In this document: positions 18,632 through 28,191 of the stretch, piece after piece
Layout of the letters: the number at the start of each line of letters is the position of its first letter
Numbering within the stretch: position 1 is the stretch's first letter
Origin: Solirubrobacter sp963848475
Lineage (GTDB): Bacteria; Actinomycetota; Thermoleophilia; Solirubrobacterales; Solirubrobacteraceae
Reading direction: 5' to 3'
Assembly: GCA_963848475.1 (NCBI GenBank)
Contig: CAWKDW010000005.1
Location: 243,083 to 307,082, forward strand
DNA: 64,000 nucleotides
The notes under the pieces: generated by a model
What the model was told of the DNA's origin: nothing
What the model saw: the letters and a program-made list of their open reading frames with translations, nothing else
The model's database searches: none
Program-made: the position numbers and the translations under genes

Positions 18632-19510
18632 TTACTCCCCGAACGGCACGTCCACGATGAGTGCCGTGGAGCCGTCCACGGCAACCGTGTCGCCGGGGTT
18701 CGCCTCGCGGCGCACGAGCGCCAGCGCGATCGGTCCATGCGACGGGGAGACGACGACCGAGCCGAGCCGGCCGACGACCTTCTCGCCGAGCCGCAGCTCG
18801 GTCCCGGGCTCCACCGGCTCGCTCAGGCGCAGCCCCAGCAGCCGGCGGTTGGGCTTGCCGCGGTAGTACAGCCGGGCGACCGTCTCCTGACCGACGTAAC
18901 AGCCCTTGGTGAACGAGACCGCGCGCTCGTTGAGGCCGGCCTCCTGCGGGATCACGCTGGTGTCGAGGTCCACTCCGTAGCGCGGGCGCCCGCGCTCCAC
19001 GCGCAGCACCTCGGCCGTCGCCTCGTCGCCGTCGGGGAAGTCCAGCGCGGCGCGCACCGCGGGAAGATCCTCGGCCGCGAAGAACAGATCCACGCCGACG
19101 TCGGTGGTCACCGCGACGACATCGCACCCGCCGAGCGAGACGCGCGCGTTGTCGTGCTCGGCCGGGCCGGCGAGGGCCGGCGCGTCCGGCCCGATGACCG
19201 ACAGCAGCCCCATCTGCAGCGTGCGCTTGTGCAGCTCGACCTCGCGCCCCAGCTTGAAGCGGTTGATCATGTTGAAGAGCTCCTGCAGCACGACACGCTC
19301 GCAGTCGAGCAGCAGCTCGTCGCCGAGGTCGAAGACCCGCAGGTCGCCGAGCATCTTGCCCTTGTGCGTGAGGAAGGCGGCGTAACAGCCGTGGCCCGGC
19401 TCGAGGCCGAGGATGTCGTTGGTCACCTGGCCGTGCAGGAAGTCCTTGGCCTCCGCACCCGTCAGGGCGAGCTTGCCGCGCTCGGAGCGATCGATGACGA
19501 ACGTGGTCAC
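18632..19510 (-). CDS. ygfZ: YgfZ/GcvT-type folate-binding Fe-S assembly protein
   Basis: 292 residues with the diagnostic KGCYVGQE motif (around residue 205) of the YgfZ family, a GcvT-like fold (SERGKLALTGAEAKDFLHGQVTND) and a C-terminal barrel. YgfZ proteins use tetrahydrofolate to support maturation of certain [4Fe-4S] enzymes. Two radical-SAM domains (FbiC) are encoded about 1 kb upstream, though co-regulation is not implied. Intact frame. Confidence 0.9.
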   Translation of the reverse strand: MTTFVIDRSERGKLALTGAEAKDFLHGQVTNDILGLEPGHGCYAAFLTHKGKMLGDLRVFDLGDELLLDCERVVLQELFNMINRFKLGREVELHKRTLQMGLLSVIGPDAPALAGPAEHDNARVSLGGCDVVAVTTDVGVDLFFAAEDLPAVRAALDFPDGDEATAEVLRVERGRPRYGVDLDTSVIPQEAGLNERAVSFTKGCYVGQETVARLYYRGKPNRRLLGLRLSEPVEPGTELRLGEKVVGRLGSVVVSPSHGPIALALVRREANPGDTVAVDGSTALIVDVPFGE

Positions 19511-19520
19511 TGACGAAACG

Positions 19521-19703
19521 TTAGCGCTCGTCCAACCTGGCCAGCCGTCGCGTCACCTCGCGCTCGAGCTCGTCCAGCACGCGCTCGCGCGGGACCCCCG
19601 CCTCCAGCGCCGAGCGCACGACCGCGGCCTCCTCGACCCCGTCCAGACGCTCGAGCAGCGCGAGCAGCCCGGGGAGGTCGAAAGGGAGGGGATCTGACGC
19701 CAT
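19521..19703 (-). CDS. Small helical protein upstream of ygfZ
   Basis: 60 residues, MASDPLPFDLPGLLALLERLDGVEEAAVVRSALEAG..., mostly amphipathic helix with an acidic and arginine-rich end. It sits 10 nt upstream of ygfZ in the same orientation and is divergent from the gene at 19725. Family not recognised; the codon pattern and operon position support a real gene. Confidence 0.5.
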   Translation of the reverse strand: MASDPLPFDLPGLLALLERLDGVEEAAVVRSALEAGVPRERVLDELEREVTRRLARLDER

Positions 19704-19724
19704 GTGTACGCTCTGGAGCCCATC

Positions 19725-20084
19725 ATGCCGCTTGCTGAAGAGTTCCAGGAGATTCTCGACTCCCTCCCGTCGGATTGGACCGACTTGGAGCTGGACCTGC
19801 GCGTCCAGGAAGACCGCTACATCGACGCCTCGTCGCTGCTGGTGACGTGCAACGCGCAGCCGTACTCCAAGCACGACTGGCACTTCCTGATCAGGGTCGC
19901 CCATCAGTTCGGGCACGCCGCGGCGGCCGAGGTCGTCGTCGGGACGCTGAAGCTGCTCGACGACGCGTCGATCTCCGGCGAGTTGGTCCTGCGCGAGGTC
20001 CGCGAGGGCCGCGTCGAGACGGTCCAGATGTGGGGCCGTCCGGAATCGGTGCGCCAGGAGTTCCGGCGCCTCCACTCGCAGTAG
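19725..20084 (+). CDS. Conserved hypothetical cytoplasmic protein
   Basis: 119 residues from ATG 19725: EEFQEILDSLPSDWTDLELDLRVQED, an acidic alpha/beta protein without signal or membrane segments. The TAG stop abuts, tail to tail, the stop of the minus-strand lipoprotein (20085-20087). I do not recognise the family. Confidence 0.7.
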   Translation: MPLAEEFQEILDSLPSDWTDLELDLRVQEDRYIDASSLLVTCNAQPYSKHDWHFLIRVAHQFGHAAAAEVVVGTLKLLDDASISGELVLREVREGRVETVQMWGRPESVRQEFRRLHSQ

Positions 20085-20634
20085 CTACTGCTTCCTCGCG
20101 TCGGGCACGACCGTGGGGTCGCGCCCCGGTCCGGCGGCCAGCTCGCCGAAGTAGGGCGCGCCCGCCGTCCAGGTCGGCGCGACGCTGTCCAACTGCGGTT
20201 GACAGCTCGTCGCGGTTCAGACCGGGCACCTGCGTGGTCATCGCGGCCACGGCCTCGGTCGGCTCCAGCTGCGCCTGCGTGTAGCCGCGCGACAGGGCGC
20301 GCACGACCGCGAGGACCTTCTCACGCTCGTCCTGCAGGATCACCTCGTCGGCGCAGAGCACGAGCTTGTCCGGCCGCACCACGGCCAGCACGGCGATGCA
20401 GCCCTTCGGCGGCGACGCCACGAGGCGGAAATCGGCGTTGCCCTCGCGCGTCGGCTGGAGCGTGACGCCCTCGGCCGTGTCGTAGCCGCGCTCGGTCGCG
20501 AGGTAGACGCCGGCCTCGTCCGCGCTCGGAGTCTCGCCGAGGACGATCGGGACCTCGCCGAACTCGCCCGTGGACTGGGTTCCCCCACAGCCCGCGAGCA
20601 GCACCACCAGTACCAGGACAGCCGAGATACGCAC
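20085..20634 (-). CDS. Secreted lipoprotein, NMT1/THI5-like remnant domain, one frameshift
   Basis: About 182 residues. The signal MRISAVLVLVVLLAGC ends in a lipobox. The mature part (PIVLGETPSADEAGVYLATERGYDTAEGVTLQ, then GCIAVLAVVRPDKLVLCADEVIL) resembles the first lobe of NMT1/THI5-type substrate-binding proteins but is much shorter than the family. A one-base slip near 20200 restores DSVAPTWTAGAPYFGELA to the stop at 20085. No transporter partner is adjacent. Confidence 0.65.
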
Positions 20635-20654
20635 ACCGGTATCGTGGCGAATGG

Positions 20655-22805
20655 ATGCGTCGGGTCACTTTTTCGCGCAACGTCACGCTTTCTCTCTCGC
20701 GGACGTGCAGCGCCCACTGCAAGTACTGCTCGTTCGCGACGCACAAGCCGCACCTCCACGAGCCGGAGGAGGTCGAGCGACTGATCGACCGCGCCGCCCG
20801 GCGGGGCGTGAAGGAGCTGCTGGTGCTCACGGGCGAGAAGCCGGCGATCGCCGATCGCCTGGCCGCGCTGGGGTTCGAGGACTTCGTCGCCTACGTCGTC
20901 TGGGCGTGCGAGAGGGCGCTCGAGCGAGGGCTGTTGCCGCACACGAACCTCGGGACGCTGGACGCGACCGACCTTGCGCGGCTGCGCAAGGTCACGGCCT
21001 CGCAGGGGCTGATGCTGGAGTCCACGAATGCGGGGCTCGTCGCCCACCAGGGCTCGCCGACCAAGAACCCGGCGGTGCGGCTGGAGACGATCAGGACCGC
21101 CGGCGAGCTCAAGATCCCCTTCACGAGCGGGATCCTGGTCGGGATCGGCGAGTCCGAGTCCGACCGGATGGAGTCGCTCGCGGCGCTCGCGGGCCACGAT
21201 CACATCCAGGAGATCATCCTCCAGAACTTCGTCCCGCACCGGAAGTACTACGGCGAGGAGCCGGCCGAGATCGCGACCGACGCGGCGGAGCGCTACTGGG
21301 CCACGGGCCTCTCCGACGCGCCGCACCGCGATGCCCCGAGGTGGGCGTGCCCGGTGACGATCGAGGACATGGTGCGGCTGGTGAAGGAGACCCGGCGGCT
21401 GATGCCCGAGATCGGCATCCAGGTCCCGCCGAACCTCGCCGACTGGTGGCCGGAGCTGGTGCAGGCGGGGGCGACGGACCTCGGCGGCCTGTCCTCCAAC
21501 GGCGACCACATCTCGCCCGAGCATCCGTTCCCGTCGCCGAAGCAGGTGCGCGCGCGGCTGGAGGGCATCGCGGCGGTCAGCGAGCGGCTGTGCGTCTACC
21601 CGCAGTACATGAACGAGGAGTGGATCGAGCCGCGCGTGCTCGACGTCATCAAGGACCGCTACGCGTCGTTCATGCCGCGGGTCACACGTCCGGCGGTGCA
21701 GTCGGACTCGATCCAGCGCGCCCGCGACGGCCTTGAGCTGACGCCGGCGGAGCTTGCGGCGATGTTCGCCGAGAGTCGCCCCGAGGTGATCGAGGACATG
21801 CGCCAGGCGGCCGACGAGCTGCGCGAGGAGCTCGCGGGCGAGCTCGTGACGTTCGTCGTGAACCGCAACATCAACGTCTCGAACATCTGCACGGTCGGCT
21901 GCGCGTTCTGCGGCTTCGGGGTCGGCAAGCGCTCGCCCGACGCCTATGAGCACAACGAGGCCGACTTCGTGCGCCGGATCCACGCCGCGCAGGAGTTCGG
22001 CGCGACCGAGATCTGCATGCAGTCGGGCATCCACCCCGACTGGGGCCTTGAGGACTACCTCGGCTGGCTGCGGCTGGCGAAGGCGACCGCGCCGGAGATC
22101 CACATGCACGCGTACAGCCCGATGGAGATCGCGCACATGTGCGACGTCAGCGGGCTCGGGCCGCACGCGGTCCTGGAGCAGCTGCGCGAGGCGGGGCTGG
22201 GCAGCGTCCCGGGCACCGCCGCCGAGGTCCTGCACGACGGCGTGCGCCAGCGCATCAGCCCCAACAAGCTGCCGGCCGGGCGCTGGGTGGAGATCATCAC
22301 CGCCGCCCACGAGGTCGGCCTGCGCTCGACCGTGACGGTGATGTTCGGGCACATCGAGACGCCCGCCGAGCTGGCCGAGCACATGCGCGTGGTGCGTGAG
22401 CTGCAGAACAAGACCGGCGGCTTCACCGAGTTCGTGCCGCTGAGCTTCATCCCGTTCCAGACGCTGCTGGGCCGCACGCACGGCATCGCCGAGATCTCGC
22501 GCGAGGAGAACCTCAAGCACACGGCCGTCTTCCGGCTCGCGCTGGGCAAGACGATCCCGTCACTGCAGGCCTCCTGGGTGAAGATGGGCATCGACGCCGC
22601 CACCGAGGCGCTGCGCTGGGGCGTCAACGACCTCGGCGGGACCCTGATGGAGGAGTCGATCAGCCGGATGGCGGGTGCCGACCACGGCGTCAAGCTCGAC
22701 CCTGACGATCTCGTCGCCGCCGCCCACCGCGCCGGCCGTCCCGCGGCCGAACGCACGACCCTCTACAGCATCCGCAGGCACTACGACCTGGCCGCCGCGG
22801 CGTGA
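20655..22805 (+). CDS. fbiC: FO synthase, fused CofG/CofH radical-SAM enzyme
   Basis: 716 residues, intact. Makes the deazaflavin FO from tyrosine and a ribityl-diaminouracil, the first committed step to F420. Two radical-SAM cluster motifs are visible, one per half: CSAHCKYC near residue 20 (CofG part) and CTVGCAFC near residue 415 (CofH part), with VKELLVLTGEKP and MQSGIHPDWGLEDY as family blocks. The N-terminus is short for an actinobacterial FbiC, starting close to the first cluster. It is separated from cofD-cofC-cofE by about 7 kb. The stop overlaps the phoD GTG. Confidence 0.95.
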   Translation: MRRVTFSRNVTLSLSRTCSAHCKYCSFATHKPHLHEPEEVERLIDRAARRGVKELLVLTGEKPAIADRLAALGFEDFVAYVVWACERALERGLLPHTNLGTLDATDLARLRKVTASQGLMLESTNAGLVAHQGSPTKNPAVRLETIRTAGELKIPFTSGILVGIGESESDRMESLAALAGHDHIQEIILQNFVPHRKYYGEEPAEIATDAAERYWATGLSDAPHRDAPRWACPVTIEDMVRLVKETRRLMPEIGIQVPPNLADWWPELVQAGATDLGGLSSNGDHISPEHPFPSPKQVRARLEGIAAVSERLCVYPQYMNEEWIEPRVLDVIKDRYASFMPRVTRPAVQSDSIQRARDGLELTPAELAAMFAESRPEVIEDMRQAADELREELAGELVTFVVNRNINVSNICTVGCAFCGFGVGKRSPDAYEHNEADFVRRIHAAQEFGATEICMQSGIHPDWGLEDYLGWLRLAKATAPEIHMHAYSPMEIAHMCDVSGLGPHAVLEQLREAGLGSVPGTAAEVLHDGVRQRISPNKLPAGRWVEIITAAHEVGLRSTVTVMFGHIETPAELAEHMRVVRELQNKTGGFTEFVPLSFIPFQTLLGRTHGIAEISREENLKHTAVFRLALGKTIPSLQASWVKMGIDAATEALRWGVNDLGGTLMEESISRMAGADHGVKLDPDDLVAAAHRAGRPAAERTTLYSIRRHYDLAAAA

Positions 22806-24465
22806 AGCTCGAGCTCGGCCCCATGCTGCGGCATGCGGGCACCGAGGAGGCGACGATCTGGGTCCAGACCGACGGGCCCTGCGAGGTCGAGGTGCGCCCG
22901 CGCGGCGGCGCCGCCGCGAGCGAGCGGACGTTCAGCGTCGAGGGCCACCACTACGCGCTCGTCCACGTCGAGGGCCTGCCGTCCGACACGGCCACGCCGT
23001 ACGAGGTCGCGCTGGACGGCGAGATCGTCTGGCCGGAGCCGGACAGCCATTTCCCGCCGAGCGTCCTGCGCACCCACGCCAAGGATGAGCAGGCGCGGAT
23101 CTTCTTCGGCTCCTGCCGCGTCGCCGCGCCGCACGAGCCGCCGCACACGCTGCGCAAGGACCAGCATCCTGAAGGCCGCGAGGTCGACGCGCTGCGCGGG
23201 CTCGCGCTGCGGATGTGCGACACCCCGCCCGAGGAGTGGCCGCACGCGCTGCTGCTGCTGGGCGACCAGGTCTACGCCGACGAGGTCCACCCGGCCGTCG
23301 AGCGGCAGATCGAGGGCGAGGAGGTCATCACGCTACGACGACTACGTGAAGCTCTACATCGCCGCGTGGGGCGAGCCGGTGATCCGCTGGCTGCTCTCGA
23401 CCGTCCCCAGCGCGATGATCTTCGACGACCACGACGTCCACGACGACTGGAACACGTCGATCGAATGGGTCACCGAGATGCGCACGAAGGCGTGGTGGCG
23501 CAAGCGCATCCTCGCCGCCTTCGAGAGCTATCTGATCTACCAGCACCTCGGGAACCTCTCGCCGAGCGAGCGCGCCGGCTTCGACCTCTACGAGCGGCTG
23601 CGCACCGACCCGGACCCGACGCCGCTGCTGCGCGAGTTCGCGCGCGCAGGCCGACGAGGAGGTCCAGGGGACGCGCTGGAGCTTCTGCCGCGACATCGGG
23701 CCGGCCCGCGTGGTGATGATCGACTCGCGCGCCGGGCGCGTGCTCGACCCCGGTCAGCGCGCGATGGTCGACGAGGAGGAGTGGCGCTGGATCACCGAGC
23801 ACGCCACCGGCGACGTCGATCACCTGCTGATCGGCACCTCGCTGCCGCTGATCATGGGGCCGGCGATGCACTGGCTGGAGGCCTGGAACGAGGTCGTCGC
23901 CGACGGCGCGTGGGGCAAGGGCGTCAAAAGCTCGCCGAGAAGCTGCGCGAGGGGCTCGATCTCGAGCACTGGCCGGCGTTCCAGGAGTCGTTCCGGAGCC
24001 ATGTGCGACCTGCTGCTCGAGGTCGGCGCCGGCCGTCGCGGCAAGGCGCCGTCGACGATCTGCGTGCTCTCGGGCGACGTCCACCACGCCTACCTGGCCG
24101 AGATCGGCTTCCGTCCAGGCTCCAATGTTGAGTCCAGCGTGTGGCAGGCGGTCTGCTCGCCGTTTCGCAATCCGCTCGACAGCCGCGAGCGGCGGGTGAT
24201 CCTCGGCGCCTGGTCCAAGCCAGCCGAGAAGGTCGCCCGCGCGCTCGCCCGCCGGGCCGGGGTGCGCGATCCGGAGGTCCGGTGGCGCCTCGCGCACGAG
24301 AAGCCGTGGTTCAACAACCAGGTCGCGTCGCTCGAGCTGGAGGGGCGCCGCGCCACGTTCGTGCTGGAGAAGGCGATCCCGCCGGACGACGGAAAGGGCG
24401 AGCCTAGGCTCGAGCGCGTGTTCGAACGCCCCATCGAACCCAACGCCGTCTTCGCGAGGGCTTAA
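22802..24465 (+). CDS. phoD: PhoD-like alkaline phosphatase/phosphodiesterase, several frameshifts
   Basis: About 555 residues. N-terminal Fn3-like lobe (MLRHAGTEEATIWVQTDGP) then the metallophosphatase core: FFGSCR, LLLLGDQVYADEV, IFDDHDVHDDWN, LIGTSLPLIMG and LSGDVHHAYLAEI supply the metal ligands. No signal peptide, so likely cytoplasmic. Frame changes near 23335, 23645, 23930 and 23998; the last two compensate (LAEKLREGLDLEHWPAFQESF in another frame). GTG 22802 overlaps the fbiC stop. The phosphate ester hydrolysed is unknown. Confidence 0.82.
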
Positions 24466-24508
24466 GACACACTCTCCCCGCTGGGGTCATGATCAGGTAG
24501 CGAACCGC

Positions 24509-25089
24509 TTGGAGCCGCTACGCACCATCAGATCAGAACCGATGCTGACCTGCTCGCCGAGGCGAGCAAGGATCCTCTCGCCTTCCGCGAGTTCTACGAC
24601 CGCTACGCCGCTTGGGTGCGTTCGTGGTTCCAGCGCCAGACGGGTTCGGAGACGGCTGCGCTCGACCTCACGGCCGAGACGTTCGCGCAGGCGTGGAACT
24701 CCGTGCGCCGCTTCAAGGACCTTGCCGACGGCTCCGGGGCTCCGTGGCTGTTCGGGATCGCGCGCAACCTGCTGCGCCAGTACCACAAGCACAACCGGAT
24801 CGAGAGCGCCGCACGCGAGCGCCTCGGCCTGCCGACCGCCTGGGCGGAGTGCGACGACTACGACGCCGTCGACGAGCGCATGTTCGCCTCGTCGCTGGCG
24901 CCGACGCTGCGGCACGCGGTGCGTGCCCTGCCGACCGAGCAACGACGCGCGCTGGAACTGCGCGTCGTGCAGCAACTGGACTACGAGGAGGTCGCGGGCG
25001 CACTGGGCTGTAGCCAGAACGCCGCGCGACTGCGTGTCTCGCGTGCCCTTCGCGCGCTGGGACTCAAGCTAAGGGGAGCAGAGGCATGA
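24509..25089 (+). CDS. ECF-type RNA polymerase sigma factor
   Basis: About 193 residues. Region 2 (DPLAFREFYDRYAAWVRSWFQ...LTAETFAQAWNSVRRF, GAPWLFGIARNLLRQYHK) and region 4 (VRALPTEQRRALELRVVQQLDYEEVAGALGCSQNAARLRVSRALRAL) are both clear. The best start is TTG 24509 (EPLRTIRSE...DADLLAEAS), which needs one missing A near 24537; otherwise the core frame has no conventional start before GTG 24616. It ends in an ATGA overlap with the HxlR regulator. No anti-sigma gene is adjacent. Confidence 0.82.
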
Positions 25090-25505
25090 CCGCACCGACC
25101 ATCGCCGCCGATCACGCCCACGCACGCCGGATCACGGAGCGCACGCGCTCGGCACGCCTGATCCGCGACTCGATCGGCCTGCTGTGCTCGAAGTGGTCGG
25201 TCGACGTCCTGCTCGCGCTGGGTGACGGCACCCGCCGCTACCACGAGCTGCTCGAGGACCTGGCACCGATCTCGGAGAAGGTGCTGACGCAGACGCTGCG
25301 CGCGATGGAGCGTGACGGGCTGCTCGTCCGCCGCGTCCACGCCGAGGTGCCGCCGCGCGTCGAGTACGCGCTGTCCCCGCTCGGCGCGACGATGGCGCCG
25401 CCGCTGAAGGCGCTGGGCTCGTGGTCGCTGACGCACGGCAAGCGTGTCGAAGAGGCGCGCGACCGCTTCGACGCCCGGGCCGCGGCGCGCGTCCGCGCCG
25501 CCTGA
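25086..25505 (+). CDS. HxlR-family winged-helix regulator
   Basis: 139 residues with the HxlR signature: SIGLLCSKWSVDVLLALGDGTRRYHELLEDLAPISEKVLTQTLRAMERDGLLVRRVHAEVPPRVEYALSPLG. Translationally coupled to the ECF sigma factor (ATGA). HxlR proteins answer to small electrophiles or redox signals, often through one Cys; a Cys lies in LLCSKW at the start of the DNA-binding domain. Target unknown. Confidence 0.88.
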   Translation: MTAPTIAADHAHARRITERTRSARLIRDSIGLLCSKWSVDVLLALGDGTRRYHELLEDLAPISEKVLTQTLRAMERDGLLVRRVHAEVPPRVEYALSPLGATMAPPLKALGSWSLTHGKRVEEARDRFDARAAARVRAA

Positions 25506-28152
25506 GCCAAGGCGGTCGCGGTCCGGGTTGCCGTGAAGCGCGAGCGCCGCGGTCGCGCTCGTCGGCCACGACCGACGTGCCTGCCGGGGGTCGTGCCAGT
25601 TCGTCTCGCTCTGCGGATTGGCCACGACGGCGCCGGGCCGGCGGCGGCGTGCGGGGCGAGCCAGTCCGCGTCGACGTCCATCGGCGCGGCGAAGTAGTAG
25701 CCCTGGCCGAGGTCGCAGCCGATCTCGCGCAGCATGTCGAGCTGCGCGCGCGTCTCGATGCCCTCGGCGACGACCTTCAGGCCGACGGTCTTGGCCAGGC
25801 CGACGATCAGGCGCACGAACGCCGCGTCGTGGTCGCTGAAGGCCAGGCCCTCGACGAACTCGCGGGCGATCTTGAGCGTGTCGAGCGGCAGGTTGCGCAG
25901 GTAGCTGAGCGAGGAGTAGCCGGTGCCGAAGTCGTCGAGCGCGAGCTGCACGCCGAGGTCGCGCAGCTGCTGCAGCGCCTGGGCGCCGCGCTCGGCGTCC
26001 TTGACGAGGAGCGTCTCGGTGACCTCGAGCACGAGCCGGCCCGGGGCGATCCCGGTGCGCTCGAGCACGCCGGTGATCGTCTCCAGCAGGTCGGGATGCT
26101 CGAGCTCGATCGCCGACAGGTTGACCTGGACGCAGATGTCGGGGTGGCGCGCGGCGACGACGCACGCACGCCTCCTCGAGCACGTAGCGCCCGAGCGGGA
26201 CGATCAGGCCGGTCTCCTCGGCGAGCGGGATGAACTCGCCCGGGGGGATGCGGCCGCGGCCCGGGTGGTTCCAGCGCACGAGCGCCTCGACGGAGACCGT
26301 CTCGCCGCTCACGAGGTCGACGATCGGCTGGTACTGGACGACGAGCTCGCGCTGCTCGATCGCGCGCTCGAGCTCGGCCTTGAAGCCGTGGCGGCGGACG
26401 ATCGAGTCGCGCATCTCGGGCGTGAAGACGGCGAGGCCGCCCTTCCCGCGTTCCTTGGCCTCGTACATGGCGACGTCGGCGTCGCGCAGCAGCTCCTCGG
26501 CGTGCGTGCGCGCCTGCTGGCTGGCGGCGATGCCGATGCTGAGGCTGACGTTGAGCAGCTGCTCGCCGGCGCTGACCGGGAGCACGAAGGACTGCAGCGT
26601 GCGCTCGGCGAGCTCGACGGCGCCCTGCTCGACGCTGAACGGCCGGCGGACGAGGATGGCGAACTCGTCGCCGCCGAGCCGTGCGACGACGTCGTCGCTG
26701 CCGACGGCGCGCTTGAGCCGCGACGCGACGCCGCGCAGCAGCTTGTCGCCGACCGGGTGCCCGAGCGTGTCGTTGACGCCCTTGAAGTCGTCGAGGTCGA
26801 TGAACATCACGGCGACCTCGCCCGGCGAGTCCGGTTCGAGCGCCTCGCGCACCTGCTGGCTGAACAGCGAGCGGTTGGCGAGCCCCGTGAGCGGGTCGTG
26901 GTGGGCCTGATGCTGGAGCTCGTCCTGGAGGTCGCGCAGCTCGGAGACGGCCTGCTCGAGGCGGTCGTACTGCAGCGCGGCGCTCGCGTTGGCCGCGAGC
27001 GTCTCGAACAGCGCGCGGTCGGCGTCGGTGAAGCCGCGCGTGAGGCCGAAGCGGTTCGCGAGCATGATCGTGCCGATCACCCGGTCCTCGCCGTGCAGGA
27101 CGCCGAGCATCGCGTGGCGGACGCCGCGCTCGAGCAGGTAGGTCTCGACGCCGGCGGGGAACGGTGCCATCAGGGCGACGGCGCCGTCGGAGCGCTCCGC
27201 GCAGGCGCGCAGGGCGTCGGCGGCCGCGACGTCGACGGGCTCCATCGCCTCGCGGATCTGGCCCGGGCCGAGGCCGGTGCGCAGCGGCACGCCGCCGTCG
27301 GCGGCGAAGAGGATGACCTCGGCCTGCTCGGCGCGGAAGGCCTCGAGCGCACGCTCGAGCAGACCCTCGAGCGCGTCCGCGACCTCGGGCGACTCCGACA
27401 GCGTGCGGTTGGCCTCGTAGAGGAACTTGACCTTCTCGTGGCCCTGGCGCTCCTTGACGTAGGCGCGGTAGCCGACGAAGGCGATCAGGATCGGGATGCC
27501 GAGCAGCGGCGCGGCCTCGGGGCGCTCGATCCAGAGGATGCTGCAGACCAGCGCCATCGCCGTGCCGGTGACGGTGACGACGAAGTCCATGCCGAACATC
27601 TGGCGGACCTGGTCGCGCGAGACGTGGCCCTCGGTGAGCACGATCGCGGCCAGGATCTGCGCGATCGTGAGCACGCCGCCGAGCTGCGTCGCGAGCAGCA
27701 CGATGCCCCACGTCGGCCAGCCGAAGCCGGGATCGGCCTGGGCGGCGAGGTGCACGATGATCACCATCACGCACGTGACGAGCGCGAACTGCGCGAGGTT
27801 GAACGCGAACTTGACGGCGGAGGCGCCGCGCAGGAAGAGGGCGACGGCGGTGCCGAGGCAGATCGCCACGAACGCGTGCGTCCCGCTCGCGAAGATCAGC
27901 GCGAGCGTGAAGCGGCACGTCGGTCAGCGAGAACGAGTGCGAGCTGCGGCGGAACTCCAGTTCGACCGGCCAGCGCTCGCAGACGACCACGGCCAGCGCG
28001 AGCACCCACCAGGCGATCTCAGGGGCGTGGATCGCCTGGTAGTGCCGGACGAAGCCGAGGTACAGCGCGCCCGCGACCAGCGCGATGGCGGCGTTCAGCC
28101 ACCAGACGGGCTCGATAGCGGTCAGCTTCTTGGTCGCGCGGCGGAGGACCAT
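25506..28152 (-). CDS. Membrane GAF-GGDEF-EAL cyclic-di-GMP protein, frameshifted, 3' end unresolved
   Basis: Order: about six membrane helices, a GAF-like domain (about 27300-27000), a GGDEF domain (RLGGDEFAIL) and an EAL domain (VEALVRWNHPGRGRIPPGEFIPLAEETGLI, DDFGTGYSSLSYLRNLPLD). Both active-site motifs are intact, so synthesis and hydrolysis of c-di-GMP are both possible. No RxxD inhibitory site precedes GGDEF (GSDD instead). Frame changes near 27905 and 26165. The EAL domain ends near 25670 (MDVDADWLAP), after which no stop appears in any frame before HxlR; the true end is uncertain. Confidence 0.82.
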
Positions 28153-28191
28153 CGCCCCGGTAGATCGGCCCCGCGCCCTAAACGTTGAGGC

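Noticed and set aside
20340..22520. 726-codon antisense open frame under fbiC
   Set aside because: A shadow of high-GC third positions; fbiC on the opposite strand has both radical-SAM motifs and is intact.
24981..25505. Extension of the GGDEF-EAL frame antisense through the HxlR gene
   Set aside because: The EAL domain ends near 25670 and HxlR is a convincing gene; the extension is a lack of stops in GC-rich DNA.
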